Shown piece by piece: positions 33,481 through 43,705 of a stretch of 64,000 nt of DNA (position 1 is the first letter of the stretch; every line of letters starts with the position of its first letter). Below the pieces are notes generated by a model that made no database searches, was not told the DNA's origin, and saw only the letters and a program-made list of their open reading frames with translations. The stretch comes from Leguminivora glycinivorella (Eukaryota; Arthropoda; Insecta; Lepidoptera; Tortricidae), in assembly GCF_023078275.1 (NCBI RefSeq), contig NC_062971.1:13330001-13394000 (forward strand). Reading direction: 5' to 3'. A program made the position numbers and the translations under genes.

Positions 33481-33640
33481 TGTATTAAAATTAAAAGCTT
33501 CGCACGTACATCTACACGCTTCAAAAGTCGCACGTTCATCCACGCGCTTAAAATACTCGCACGTCCATCCACGCGCTTAAAAGACTCGCACGTTCATCCA
33601 CGTGCTTTACACTAACACGTCCGTCCACGTACATCAAACA
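33481..33640. repeat. ~29-bp tandem array in the LARD-like interior
   Basis: CGCACGTTCATCCACGCGCT-type units start at about 33,500, 33,529, 33,558 and 33,587, with degenerate units on either side (TAGCACGTTCACC before, ACACGTCCGTCCACG after). Spacing 28-29 bp. Confidence 0.8.
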
Positions 33641-33769
33641 TTGATTCCATAAGATACATGTTACATTGTGCCATAGGTATCCTCCTTGTTGATATCTACC
33701 AATAAGTACCATAGTAGCCTTAATTGTATACCTTGTACTACGATCAAAATATTTTATTATTCACGCGTT

Positions 33770-34140
33770 ACTACTTATTACATGATTATGAGTTATGACC
33801 AAATCTACATATTATACCTTGTACTGTGATCAAAATAGTCAAACGTACAAAAAGTGTACTGTAACTACGGACGAATTTTATTATTCACGCGTTATTACTT
33901 ATTACATGACATGATCATGACCAAGTCTACATATTAACCGTTCTTTTACATGATTATGACCAACTTACATATTGACCGTTCTTTTACATGATTATGACCA
34001 ACTCGACATATTGACCGTTCTGTTACATGATTATGACCAACTCGACATATTGACCGTTCTGTTACATGAGTATTACCAACTCTACATATTGACCGTTCTT
34101 TTACATGATTTTGACCAACTCTACATATTGACCGACATGA
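33770..34140. repeat. ~39-bp tandem array in the LARD-like interior
   Basis: Units such as TTACATGATTATGACCAACT followed by CGACATATTGACCGTTCTG recur about every 39 bases from about 33,945 to 34,135; more diverged relatives (with TTATTCACGCGTTACTACTT) extend to about 33,740. The 68-codon frame at 33,972-34,178 is this array read through. Confidence 0.85.
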
Positions 34141-34169
34141 TTAATACACCTATTAATATAACTCTTGAT

Positions 34170-34505
34170 AATGACTGACTCTACATCTGACTCTACATCT
34201 GACTCTACATCTGACTCTACATCTGACTCTACATCTGACTCTACATCTGACTCTACATCTGACTCTACATCTGACTCTACATCTGACTCTACATCTGACT
34301 CTACATCTGACTCTACATCTGACTCTACATCTGACTCTACATCTGACTCTACATCTGACTCTACATCTGACTCTACATCTGACTCTACATCTGACTCTAC
34401 ATCTGACTCTACATCTGACTCTACATCTGACTCTACATCTGACTCTACATCTGACTCTACATCTGACTCTACATCTGACTCGACATCTGACTCGACATCT
34501 GACTA
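34170..34505. repeat. 12-bp minisatellite, about 27 units
   Basis: TCTGACTCTACA repeated almost without change; the last two units carry CGACA instead of TACA. Because 12 is a multiple of three, the plus strand reads as a long STSD-repeat frame, but that strand is antisense to the element's inferred orientation and has no other coding feature. The unit shares CTCTACAT with the 39-bp array next to it. Confidence 0.95.
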
Positions 34506-36467
34506 CAATTGTGAAGTGATGTCATCTCATTTGCCTGAATTATCACCATTGCAATATATAAATCATCATTGCAATTAATATTGAATTAGTGTTATTTCAG
34601 AAACAAACAATGATATCATTGATTAAATTCACAGCATTATACATTAGTTGTCGATTTCCCATCGAATACATACCCATGATCATCATGGTAATATACGAAG
34701 AATGATTTGATATACATTGATCAGATACTTGCGCCATCACTGGCCATTGTAGAATAGTAATAATAAATGTAACCTTTTGCCTGCCGTCAACAAGCAAGAG
34801 GAGACCAAGCACTTCAATTTTCATGGAATTAAACTTTGTAAAATCTATAACACAGTTAAAATATTTGAGATTTATACTAATGATGATATAAGGAAAAACA
34901 TTTTTGTTTTATAACAAGTTACTACTCGTATATCCGAAAATTATTTCACGAACAACCAGAGGTGACCAAACTTTTAAAAAAAAAAATGATAACGATCATA
35001 TTATTAGATTGTTGTTATAGATTGACAACTGCTGTAACGATACCACTGCTATAACGATAAACATGTTTTTTAAAACGACTTGACGTACAACATATGCTTC
35101 ACAGATGAAGATTTAGAACTTAGTTTGATTGGAAATAAACGTTATATGGTAACATTCAATCATGTTCTTGCCAATCAGATTAAACATAGCAAAACTTTAA
35201 TTTTCTAGTTACGGTTAAGCTTAAGACTTCCTTTTTACAATAAGAAGTCACATTATTAAAACAGATGGATATACAATCCGGCATTTTAATACAATAAAGT
35301 TAATTTCATTAAATTTTAAATTCAGTGACAGAATTGAATGACAGTGACACAACTTCGATTTAACGATTAATGGAATGGATTCGATTCACACAAAGTATTT
35401 AAAAACTTAGTCCAGGATTTGGGCACGGTCCGGCATTATGCCACGTGTCAGAAGGAAATGACTTTTGTATACATTAAAAATACTATGATCAATATCGTAC
35501 TTAATGCATCAAATATCAAGTAACCCTGTATTATAATTTTCAATTTGAACTAAAATCAACATGTCATATGTATACATATTTTTTTTACCAATATTGTCCC
35601 GTGACTCAAGAAATTGCAATATTAGAATATTTTATGATTACATATTTTTACACAGCTTATATAATTAAATATTTATTTTAAATTGTATTCCAGATCTGTA
35701 TAATCTGATAAGTTCGAATATGTATCATAATTAAGTAACAAGTATTTGACCCATGATTATTTTCTTACTGGTATAATAAATGTCACCACTTTTCAAAAAC
35801 CGAGATGTGAATTTGAAGCAAAATTTTGTTAGCCGTTTTTAACAACTCGAGGCATTGCTAATACAAAGGAAAAATCGTTTAATCAAGAGTTTATTCCTAT
35901 TGACAAAGTGCCAGTTTACTCATAACTCCACGATTTCTTAAAGACATACTGTCACAAATTGACCGGTGCAGCATATCGTAGCGCTTAATGTGTAAAATAA
36001 TATGCAATTTTCTGAACAAGTTGTGTTCCATTTTGGATTCATAAAAATAAGAAATCGTTATAACTTTTAATCATACACAGTACTGAGGGTAAGTAAATGT
36101 AATGATGACACCTTCTTTTTTTTTAAAACAATAATGTTAAGAAATAATGAGAAGTGATTGACTACTGCACGTTTTATCAATAATTATACTTTTGTTTTAT
36201 GCGTATTATTGATCTATTGATATAATTTACCACAATTATTTTATTCCATCAGATTTTGCAATATAGTCATGACGGTAGATTATCAAACCAGTTCTTCAAC
36301 GCCAAAGAAAGAAAAATAAATGTCTCACTTACCATAACAATTTCAGTGCACGTTTCGTAAAGTAAGATAATGGTACTTCCACAAAAAAAAACAAAGGAAA
36401 GAAAACCTTACGTTCGTGTGGCGTGGCAAAAATCTTTACCGATTCTTGTTTCGTCCCATTTCTGACC
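34506..36467 (-). other. LARD-like interior, AT-rich, with primer-site-like end
   Basis: No coding feature. At 36,451-36,467 the minus strand reads GGTCAGAAATGGGACGA directly after the LTR. GTCAGAA-TGGGA matches the complement of the 3' end of insect tRNA-Leu as I recall it (TGGTGTCAGAAGTGGGA), but the TGGT complementary to the CCA end is missing. Confidence 0.55.
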
Positions 36468-36765
36468 TGTTGGGGACATTACCGGGTTGATGATGAAAAC
36501 TATTACTTGTACCATCACTTTACTTTATTCGCTTATAACAAACATATTAACAACCAATTTACAATAAATAATTCAAGACTTCTTTACTACAACTCGTCTG
36601 TACTCGAACTGGGCACCGTCACTGTATGTCCGCCATTTTTATAACAATGCAACATGGCGGAAACCAGTAACTAGTATGAGTCAATTGATATTCTTTAATA
36701 CTTTCATCATAAATAACAGTAAGATAAATCAAAATATAAGGCATTAATAAATAATTACTCTTACA
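36468..36765 (-). repeat. LTR (5' in element orientation) of the LARD-like element
   Basis: 298 bp, one visible difference from 29,768-30,065. In element orientation it starts TGTAAGAGTAATTATTTATT and ends GTCCCCAACA. Confidence 0.92.
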
Positions 36766-36866
36766 CTTCACCTAAAAAATCACGTCAATTCGTCGCTCCG
36801 TTTTGTCGTGAAAGACGGACAAACAAATAGACAAACACACTTTCCCATTAAAATATTAGTATGGAT
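36766..36866 (+). mobile_element. RTE-type LINE tail, right half
   Basis: CTTCACCTAAAAAATCACGT to AAATATTAGTATGGAT. Continuation of 29,686-29,767; the leading CTTC is the target duplication of the LARD-like element. Confidence 0.85.
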
Positions 36867-37289
36867 TTGTATATTATAATTATATATCGTTGTCTGAGTA
36901 CCTGCAACACAAGCCTTCATAAGCTTACCGTGGGACTCAGGCAATCTGTGTAAGAATGTCCTATAATATTTATTACGATTTGACGTTTAATTTTGTAAAA
37001 TAGCCTTGATTGTTCATATTCTCAGGTAAAATATGCTGGTAGCCAACGACATGTAAGTAAACTTCTAAATACATTAGTGGTTGAACGGCTGAAGTGTGTA
37101 GGCGGCATTATAAAATTGTTTCATAAAAAAAGTCAGCGAGCGTCCCGTCCACTGCAATTTATCGGCAAATTCGATCGAAAACCATGTTATCCAAATGATT
37201 CATAATCATATCTTAATAATATCAGTATAAGTTAGAATTGGAACCAGTATAAGTAAGATCGCTAGGACTAGTACTAATATGTAGATCCA
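36867..37289. other. Non-coding DNA
   Basis: Nothing recognised; the 67-codon minus-strand frame at 37,206-37,409 overlaps the following MITE. Confidence 0.4.
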
Positions 37290-37516
37290 GGGGGCCGATT
37301 TTTGAATCTTGAACGCATGAATTCGCCGTTCGAAAGTCTGTGGAAAACGACGTATTGCTATTTTTGAAAAAGGACGGCTAGTAATGTTAAATATAGTGGT
37401 AAAGACCACTCGTTTTTGATCCTATTATTATAATTTATATCGCTACTTAGTAGTGGTAGTGTATTATTGAACGAAATTCATGAAATCGAATAGTCGACAT
37501 TCAAAAATCGGCCCCC
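37290..37516. mobile_element. MITE with GGGGGCCGATTTTTGAAT inverted ends
   Basis: GGGGGCCGATTTTTGAAT at 37,290-37,307 and its reverse complement at 37,499-37,516 bound a 227-bp non-coding element with further partial symmetry inside. I recall this terminus as frequent in Lepidoptera. Target duplication unclear. Confidence 0.75.
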
Positions 37517-38388
37517 AGGTCCCGATCCTTTCATCCCCAAAAAATCCAAGTCCCGTTAGAAAATCGACTCAACAGTTAGTAAACAAAACAAATAATTTCC
37601 ATACGCCAATCCAGGTCAGAATAACCTGCTGATTTGCTATTAAATCGTTACATAATTTAGTAATCGATAGGTCAACAGGCTGGACTGCATTCCTACTCGC
37701 AGACTCCAAGGTTTCCTGCTGATATTTCTCGAAAGAGCAAAGATCAACATGATGCATTTTAAAATAACTCACGCCTTTAATTTGAGAAAGGAGTAAACGG
37801 ATGGTTTTCAATATATATGGGAGTTACAAATTGTACACGGTAAATAATAATAATAAGTAGTGTCATATTGTGTGTAGTTTGTCTCACAGAAGTGTTACTA
37901 AAATAATAGGTTGTTTTTCAGTATTGAAATCCTGAAGTTATAGTTGTCACGAAATAATAAAACATACCTGGATCGTTCATGCCGTCACTGAATACGAGTA
38001 GGACAAATATAATATAGGTAATAAAACTGGTCTAATGACAATTTTTCCCATGGGGACAACTCAGTATTTTTAAAAACTCTAAACTGTTTAAAATAAATGT
38101 ATTGTGCGTACCTTCGCAAGGTGCAATATAGGTATTAAATTATATTTTTTGCAGATATGTACCTATCTAGTATCTAGTCATGATGAAGGTTCTATAATTA
38201 CATACTGATACAATACATACAGACAGGTGGATATGTTCAGAGAAATTCTAAATCACATACGTCGTCCAAGATACACCCTTCGCTTATGCCTACACAGACA
38301 TATACGGTATTCCAAAAAATTTGCGTTCACTATTTTTTGTGTGGGATTTTCCATAGACTTCTGTTGCGTGGCGTTGATGCAACTGACC
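37517..38388. other. Non-coding DNA
   Basis: Nothing recognised; the 80-codon minus-strand frame at 37,569-37,811 has no known domain. Confidence 0.4.
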
Positions 38389-38523
38389 CTTAGTGCGTTT
38401 TCACTTTATCCGATACGATACCGGATGTGGGACCGATATCCCATATATAAGTATTTACGCCGTCATCTTTGATTTTTTCCTTTGAAATCCTTCCCACTTC
38501 TGATTTCGGATCGGATAATGTGA
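38389..38523 (-). mobile_element. MITE family C, copy 1 (right end cut by family A)
   Basis: TTAGTGCGTTTTCAC at the left, TCGGATCGGATAATGTGAAA at the right, with CCGATATCCCATA and GATTTTTTCCTTTGAAATCC inside. It is a diverged inverted relative of 46,127-46,266. Its right end stops at GTGAAA, where the family-A repeat begins. Confidence 0.7.
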
Positions 38524-38524
38524 A

Positions 38525-39289
38525 ATAGTTATTTGTTATACAAGGGGGCAAAGTTGTATTTTAACGCCGAGTGTGAAGTGTGGAACTCGCAAGTTCGGGA
38601 TTCTATTCTCGAACCACTCGCTTCGCTCGTGGTTCAACTATAGAATCCTTTCACTTGCTCGTTTTTCAACACACGAGAAGTAAAATACATTTGCACCCGA
38701 ATGTAACACAAAACTTTTCCCCTCATATAGCGAGGAAATTACAACGCAAAAAATGCGTTTATCGCTGCTTCCAGTAGTCCCACAGGTAGTAAATCATCTT
38801 TTCTCAAACAAGCAATGAAATATTGTCTTTACGTTCCTTAAAATGGGCTGGGAAGTATCGCTTTTTGGGCGCAACAACTCGAGAGGACTGTAAAGGGATT
38901 TCATATTATTTTTCAGGCCTAGGCCTGCAAAATATTTTTTTTTTATAAAATATTGTCCTTTAGAGCATTTTTTTTTAAATCCATTGTATGTTTGAGAAAA
39001 GCACTATACATGCCTCGGCGTGAAAACGGATTCCCGGCCTCGTATCCCTATCCGGCCTCGCTCGCACGCTCGCTCGGCCGTATATACCCACTTGGCCGGA
39101 AATCCTCATTTTCCCGGCCTCTGATGTAATGTACTATTATTACTAGATTCACCTACTTTTATCAATTTTAAAGCAGTTAATTTGACTTTATTCAAGGTCA
39201 AATTACTTTACCCACTAGTGGATAAAATGCGTTTTTACCCGCTGGTATTAAAGGACAAAACACGTGTTTCCGAGCTAGTGAGGGGAAAA
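38525..39289 (+). repeat. Dispersed repeat family A, copy 3, carrying a nested insert
   Basis: Left part 38,525-38,803 (ATAGTTATTTGTTATACAAG to GTAAATCATCTTT) and right part 39,140-39,289 (TACTAGATTCACC to GAGCTAGTGAGGGGAA) match the uninterrupted copy at 14,724-15,049. The left part also has the foldback middle (CGAACCACTCGCTTCGCTCG). The 81-, 65- and 73-codon frames over it are shadows. Confidence 0.75.
38804..39139 (+). repeat. Dispersed repeat family N, copy 2, nested in family A
   Basis: About 336 bp, reverse complement of 15,203-15,526, from CTCAAACAAGCAATGAAATA to TGATGTAATGTACTATTAT. It has an extra CTCGCTCGCACGCTCGCTCG segment lacking in the other copy. No certain target duplication. 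Confidence 0.7.
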
Positions 39290-39754
39290 CGCACTTTCAT
39301 ACTTAATCTGATTCTACACAGTCAAGTATTTTACCTATTCAGTCGATGCAATAATGTTAGATTTTTTTCCCACGACATGATTAGTAGAACACGCATTAGT
39401 TAGGTATTTCTAACATTCCCATAAATGAAGTTTCTAAAAGGTCCTTTGCCACTTGCCACGGGAATTACATAATTGTACGAGTTTTTCTGGTCTATCGGGT
39501 AAAAGCAGAGCAGTCAAACTACAACAAAAACATTAACACTGTAAACAGGTTTAATGTGTGTGTAAGTACCTTTGTTACAATGTTGAAGTCGAAATATTTA
39601 ACTTGACGTATGACATGACGTATGTGGAAGTTTTATGTGGTGTGCCTACCTACTGGCGATATTTGTACTTAGGATACTATCTTATTTACATGCCACTGAT
39701 CGACCTAATTAATTTTAAGATAGTTTAGATAGTAGGTACCTATTATCTTCATGG

Positions 39755-40398
39755 CTTTAGACGATACAGAAGTGGTCAATTCTCCATACAAACGCTCTCG
39801 ACTACTTCCTCCTTGGTTTTTGAAGATAGACCACTGATCTTAACAACTCAGATTATTACTATTTTTATCTGTGTCGGACCGCGTTTTGATTGTCTTGATA
39901 TTCTTATTTTTAAAGACGCTAGAGCCCATAAAAACTTCCAAAAACGGCCTTATTGATTATAGCGCAAAAAAGGTGTGGTATTCAAACGTAGTAACACAGA
40001 TAATTTCATTATTATTCAGATTCTCAAATTTCGTTACGATTGATTAAGTTTTGAAGGAGGAAACAGTCGAGAGCGGAACCATAACATTTTTTCACAATAT
40101 CCTTTAACTGAGTTGTTCTAAATGGACAATTTTTTTCGATAAATCTGGTTAGGTATACACTAGCATTATTTAACTAAAATTCCCAACAACTAGGGAACAA
40201 ATCAAATTATTTTGTTGAATATTTTTTGATTTGTTCTTTTTTTCAAGTAGTCACAATACTATATATAAATTATAAATTGAAATAGATATCATAATATCTA
40301 TTTCAATATGATATCTATTTCAATTTATAAAATTCCCAAATTGAAACGAAGCCCCCCTTTCCATTTTAGCATTTTTTTCGTTCCTGTAGCGTCTTAAA
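39755..40398 (+). mobile_element. MITE family D, full-length copy
   Basis: Ends are inverted: TTTAGACGATACAG at the left (39,756) and CTGTAGCGTCTTAAA at the right (to 40,398). It contains CAATTCTCCATACAAACGCT, TTTATCTGTGTCGGACC and TTGATTAAGTTTTGAAGGAG. Partial copies are at 54,340-54,780 and 63,786-63,876. About 640 bp, no transposase. Confidence 0.65.
40270..40328. repeat. Palindrome with 22-bp arms inside family D
   Basis: Arms 40,270-40,291 and 40,307-40,328 (TATAAATTGAAATAGATATC...) are perfect; the spacer itself contains a further inverted GATATTATGATATC-like match, so alternative hairpins are possible. Confidence 0.75.
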
Positions 40399-40416
40399 GT
40401 CTGTAATTATATACTA

Positions 40417-40535
40417 ACTAGCTTTTACCCGCGGCTTCGCCCGCGTAATAAAAGTATTCTTATTGGAACGTTTACAAAAAATAAGATTTTCATTTGGATC
40501 CGTAGGTTTCTTTGTAGGTACATCTGTCCGCGATT
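40417..40535 (+). mobile_element. Diverged RTE-type LINE tail
   Basis: ACTAGCTTTTACCCGCGGCT then CGCCCGCGTAATAAAAGTAT. The start is that of the RTE tails above, the rest belongs to another subfamily I recall with CCCGCGTAATAAAAG. Confidence 0.5.
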
Positions 40536-40551
40536 ATTTCGATTAAGGTAA

Positions 40552-40602
40552 AGCGGGGCAATTCTCGACTGGGGGGCCATTGTAACTGATCTATTTGCTG
40601 TA
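40552..40602. mobile_element. Single end of the CAGCGGGGCAA MITE family
   Basis: AAAGCGGGGCAATTCTCGAC followed by GGGGGGCCATTGTAACTGAT matches the terminal sequence of the complete MITE at 43,496-43,705. The other end is absent. Confidence 0.55.
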
Positions 40603-41045
40603 CGGTCAGCCAAGAACCTTACACTGCTTTTTGGCTAACTGTACCTTACACATATTACTATTGTTTTAAAAGAAATTCTTGCAATGATTGTAGAATTGTT
40701 ACACAGCGACCACAGCGTAGGTAGTAGGTACGAATATGTATGTATTTTACCTATATAAATATTTATACTGGGGAAACTTCATACAACCTACATAGCCAGT
40801 ATCTCGACGCTATGGTCGGTAGGGTAAAAAGTACTTCCTTGCATTATCGCTTACAATTTTTTCCATTTTGCTTATACTTATTGCAAACGTAAACATATAA
40901 AAGGCAAGCAAACAACGATCTTCTTACAGCACATTGAATATAATAGTTATCACGGATGCAGGATACTCGCCGATGCCTACTTACTAATCCCTTCCTACTG
41001 AGCCACCTGCATTTTACACTGTCTAGATATCGATTGCCGACCGAT
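40603..41045. other. Non-coding DNA
   Basis: Nothing recognised. Confidence 0.4.
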
Positions 41046-41335
41046 TAACTATTCCGACCCCAATCCCTATTCTTATCCCCGTCCCTATCGCTATCCTTGT
41101 CCTCGTCCCCGTCCCGTCCCTGTCCCCGTCCCTGTCCCCGTCCCTCCCCTATCCCTATCCCCGTTCCCGTCCCCTATTCCTATCCCTATTTCTATCCCTA
41201 TCCCTATCTATACCTATCCTTATCCCTATCCCTATCCCCGTCCCCGTCCCCTATTCCTATCCCTATTTCTATCCCTATCCTTATCTTTCCCTATCCCTGT
41301 CCCTAACCCTAACCCTAACCCTAAATTATAAATTA
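41046..41335. repeat. Cytosine-rich, purine-free tract
   Basis: About 290 bases of the plus strand are almost entirely C and T with scattered A and G: CCCTATC, CCCCGTCC and CCCTGTCC words, ending in CCCTAACCCTAACCCTAA. Runs of three or more C are dense, so the minus strand has the spacing required for G-quadruplexes. The 69-codon frame is this repeat read through. The final CCCTAA units are not the insect TTAGG telomere repeat. Confidence 0.85.
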
Positions 41336-41509
41336 TCATGCTAGGAGGTGAACTTTGAAAAATCCTTTCTTAGTGCTCCTCTTATGGCTATTTTGGATAT
41401 TTTAACCCTATTGCACTACAACAGGGGAGAAAATTTCTTTTCCACCTCATTAGATTTTAAAATCGTTGTATTTATCGTAATCAGCGACCCGATAAACCAT
41501 AAAAACCAT

Positions 41510-41918
41510 ACCATAAGTACCAAAATTTGTTTCTGCAATTAAGAGCAAATAAATAAAATATATATATAATATAAATGGTAATAACATTGGATACCTACTC
41601 AAAATTCAAAATTTAAATGTATTAATTCTAGACATTTTGTTTATTAAGTAGATACTTAGTTTGATAAGTTAGAGTAAGGCATGTGGGCATTTATTAGTAT
41701 GCATATTTAATCTAAAATCAGTTATGTTTAACATTACATATGTATATTTCGTTTGATTATAATCGTAGAACAAGTCATGTCTTCCCTGAGCAACCATAAT
41801 TGTTAAATTCAGTAGTGGAAACTGTTTTTGGCCTATGTATATCTAAATTGTAATTCTTTTATATGTGTTATTTTCGCTGTTTGTTTCCCATTATCAATAA
41901 AATAAAAAATAAAAAAAA
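41510..41918 (+). mobile_element. Retroposed insert with poly(A) inside family E
   Basis: Copy 1 of family E is interrupted after CATAAAAACCAT; the sequence resumes CGATACCCATATTG at 41,919. The insert ends AATAAAATAAAAAATAAAAA, a polyadenylation signal and A-tail, so it was inserted by target-primed reverse transcription. Source unknown. Confidence 0.6.
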
Positions 41919-42129
41919 ACGATACCCATATTGTGTTTTTGACTTTACCCCCTTTGCACCCCTTTAGGGGTCAAATTTTCAAAAAACCTGAAACATGTAT
42001 TTAGTCATATGTCTTTAGGAATCCTCCTGTGAAGTTTCGTATAAAATAGTCAAACTAATCTTGTTTCCCCATACAAACTTTGAACCCCCATTTGAGTCCC
42101 TTAGGAGGCGAATTTTGAAAAATCCTTTC

Positions 42130-42277
42130 ATACGGCTCAGCCACGACATTGGTCTAAGCGCGGCAGCGGTAAGCGGCGGCCATACATTGGAGCGAGACAC
42201 AGCGATGGGACTTTTCATTCGCACGTATGGCTGCCGCTCACCGCTGTCGCGCTTAGACCAATGTCGTGGCTGGGGCG
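42130..42277. mobile_element. 148-bp MITE inserted in family E without target duplication
   Basis: CAGCCACGACATTGGTCTAA on the left and its inverse near 42,250-42,272 bound an almost completely self-complementary element. The neighbouring copies read CCTTTCTTAGTG uninterrupted, exactly the two flanks joined, so no bases were duplicated. The 135- and 69-codon frames are produced by it. Confidence 0.8.
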
Positions 42278-42873
42278 TTAGTGCTCCTCTACACTATATA
42301 AGGAACCTATGTGCCAAATTTGACATCTCTAGGACCGGCGGTTTCGGCTGTGCGTTGATATGTCAGTCAGTCAGTCAATATCTCCTTTTATATATATTTT
42401 TGATATTTAAACCCCATTGCACCACAACAGGGGAGAAGGTATTTCACTTCCGCCTCGTTAGATTTTAAAAACGTTGTATTTATCGTGATCAGCGACCCGA
42501 TAAACCATAAAAACGATACCCATATTGATTTTTTGACTTTATCACCCCCTTTTCACTCTTTTAGGGGTTAAATTTTCAAAAAACCTGAAACACGTATTCA
42601 ATCATATATCTTAAGGAATCTTCCTGTGAAGTTTCGAATAAAATAGTCAAACTAATCTTGTTTCCCCATACAAACTTTGAACCCCCATTTGACCCCCTTA
42701 GGAGGTGAATTTTGGAAAATCCTTTCTTAGTGCTCCTCTACACTACATAAGGAACCTACGTGCCAAATTTGAAATCTCTAGGACCAGCGGTTTCGGCTGT
42801 GCGTTGATATGTCAGTCAGTCAGTCAGTCAGTCAGTCAGCTTCTTCTTTTATATATTTAGATAGAAGAAGAAG

Positions 42874-43495
42874 ATTATAAAAAACCGCGTTCGAGGAAAG
42901 GCTATTTTTTAAACACGGTTTTTGTTTGATTTTATACAATATTAAACCAAAGGAAAATCTAAGTACCAAACCTCTCTCTCTCTCATCTGTTTTCGCGGCT
43001 GACTGTCGTAACCTGTAATTTGCTTTCTCGCAGCAAAAGAGGGGAAATCCCCTCTCTTACTTATCTACAAGAGTGTTTTTTTAACGCAATGTTTCTCCTA
43101 TCGTATCTACTCCATCTATCATATTAAAATATGAAGTAACATACATATTTATTAGACGTTCTTAATTCATTAGATAATAGATATTATCCTTAAAGAAATA
43201 TACGTACAATACTCAATGTTTTGCGGCTGAAAGCCGATTCGCCATTCATGAATAATGGGTCTTTGCATTCCATGACATAATAGGTTCTTCAAGTTGATTA
43301 TACATGACGTAATGGAAATATAATTGGTAAGAAAATATATATTTTTTTTATGCAAATTTCCTGTAATTTCCTAATTACTTTAGATACTTACTTAAATTTG
43401 TAAAAACTTTCTGCAATTCACGGCATACTTAGTTATGCGCTAAGCAATCCGACATACACTACTTATAATAAGTACCAATATTTTCAAGTGTAAGG
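42874..43495. other. AT-rich non-coding DNA
   Basis: Nothing recognised; a CTCTCTCTC microsatellite is at 42,972-42,983. Confidence 0.45.
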
Positions 43496-43705
43496 TACAG
43501 CGGGGCAAATCTCGACTAGGAGGCCATTGTAACTAATCCATTTTTTCCATTATTACACTATGATGTGAGTTCTATATGTATCCACTAAACACGCCTACCA
43601 TAATCTATAACCGGTGGACACTCTATTTAATAATGAAAACATTGTAAAGCATGGAAAAAATGGATTAGTTACATTTGCCCCCCAGTCGGGATTTGCCCCG
43701 CTGTA
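43496..43705. mobile_element. 210-bp MITE with TACAGCGGGGCAAATCTCGA ends
   Basis: Left end TACAGCGGGGCAAATCTCGA and right end GGGATTTGCCCCGCTGTA are inverted over about 55 bp (AACTAATCCATTTTTTCCAT matched by ATGGAAAAAATGGATTAG). The outer TA on each side is consistent with a TA target duplication as in Tc1/mariner-derived MITEs. Confidence 0.85.

Larger units (their letters stand above)
29768..36765 (-). mobile_element. 7.0-kb non-coding LTR retrotransposon (LARD-like)
   Basis: Two 298-bp LTRs (29,768-30,065 and 36,468-36,765) differ at one position that I can see and are flanked by the 4-bp duplication CTTC. The 6.4-kb interior has no frame with gag, protease, RT or integrase motifs; the only long frame is a tandem repeat. 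On the minus strand a primer-site-like GGTCAGAAATGGGA follows the right LTR, fixing the orientation. The combination of LTRs, primer site, long interior and no proteins fits a large retrotransposon derivative mobilised in trans, presumably by a Ty3/Gypsy-type element given the 4-bp duplication. Near-identical LTRs mean it moved recently. Confidence 0.85.
41337..42873 (+). repeat. Three tandem copies of a ~449-bp retroposon-tail repeat (family E)
   Basis: The marker AATCCTTTC occurs at about 41,361, 42,121 and 42,718. After removing the two insertions, copies 2 and 3 are about 449 bp apart and copy 1 lacks about 100 bp. Each has CGACCCGATAAACCATAAAA, CTTTGAACCCCCATTTGA and a TCAGTCAGTCAG run. 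The last copy ends with TTCTTCTTTTATATATTTAG. It resembles the 3' region of a lepidopteran LINE. Frames on it are shadows. Confidence 0.75.

Noticed and set aside
34165..34578. 137-codon STSD-repeat frame as a secreted or surface protein
   Set aside because: It is a 12-bp minisatellite read in frame, inside a non-coding LTR element and antisense to the element's inferred direction; no signal peptide or other domain is present.
41300..41335. Interstitial telomere repeat
   Set aside because: Insects use TTAGG; the few CCCTAA units here are the end of a degenerate CCCTAT/CCCCGT tract.
42061..42468. 135-codon frame as a gene
   Set aside because: It runs through a LINE-tail repeat and the MITE inserted in it.
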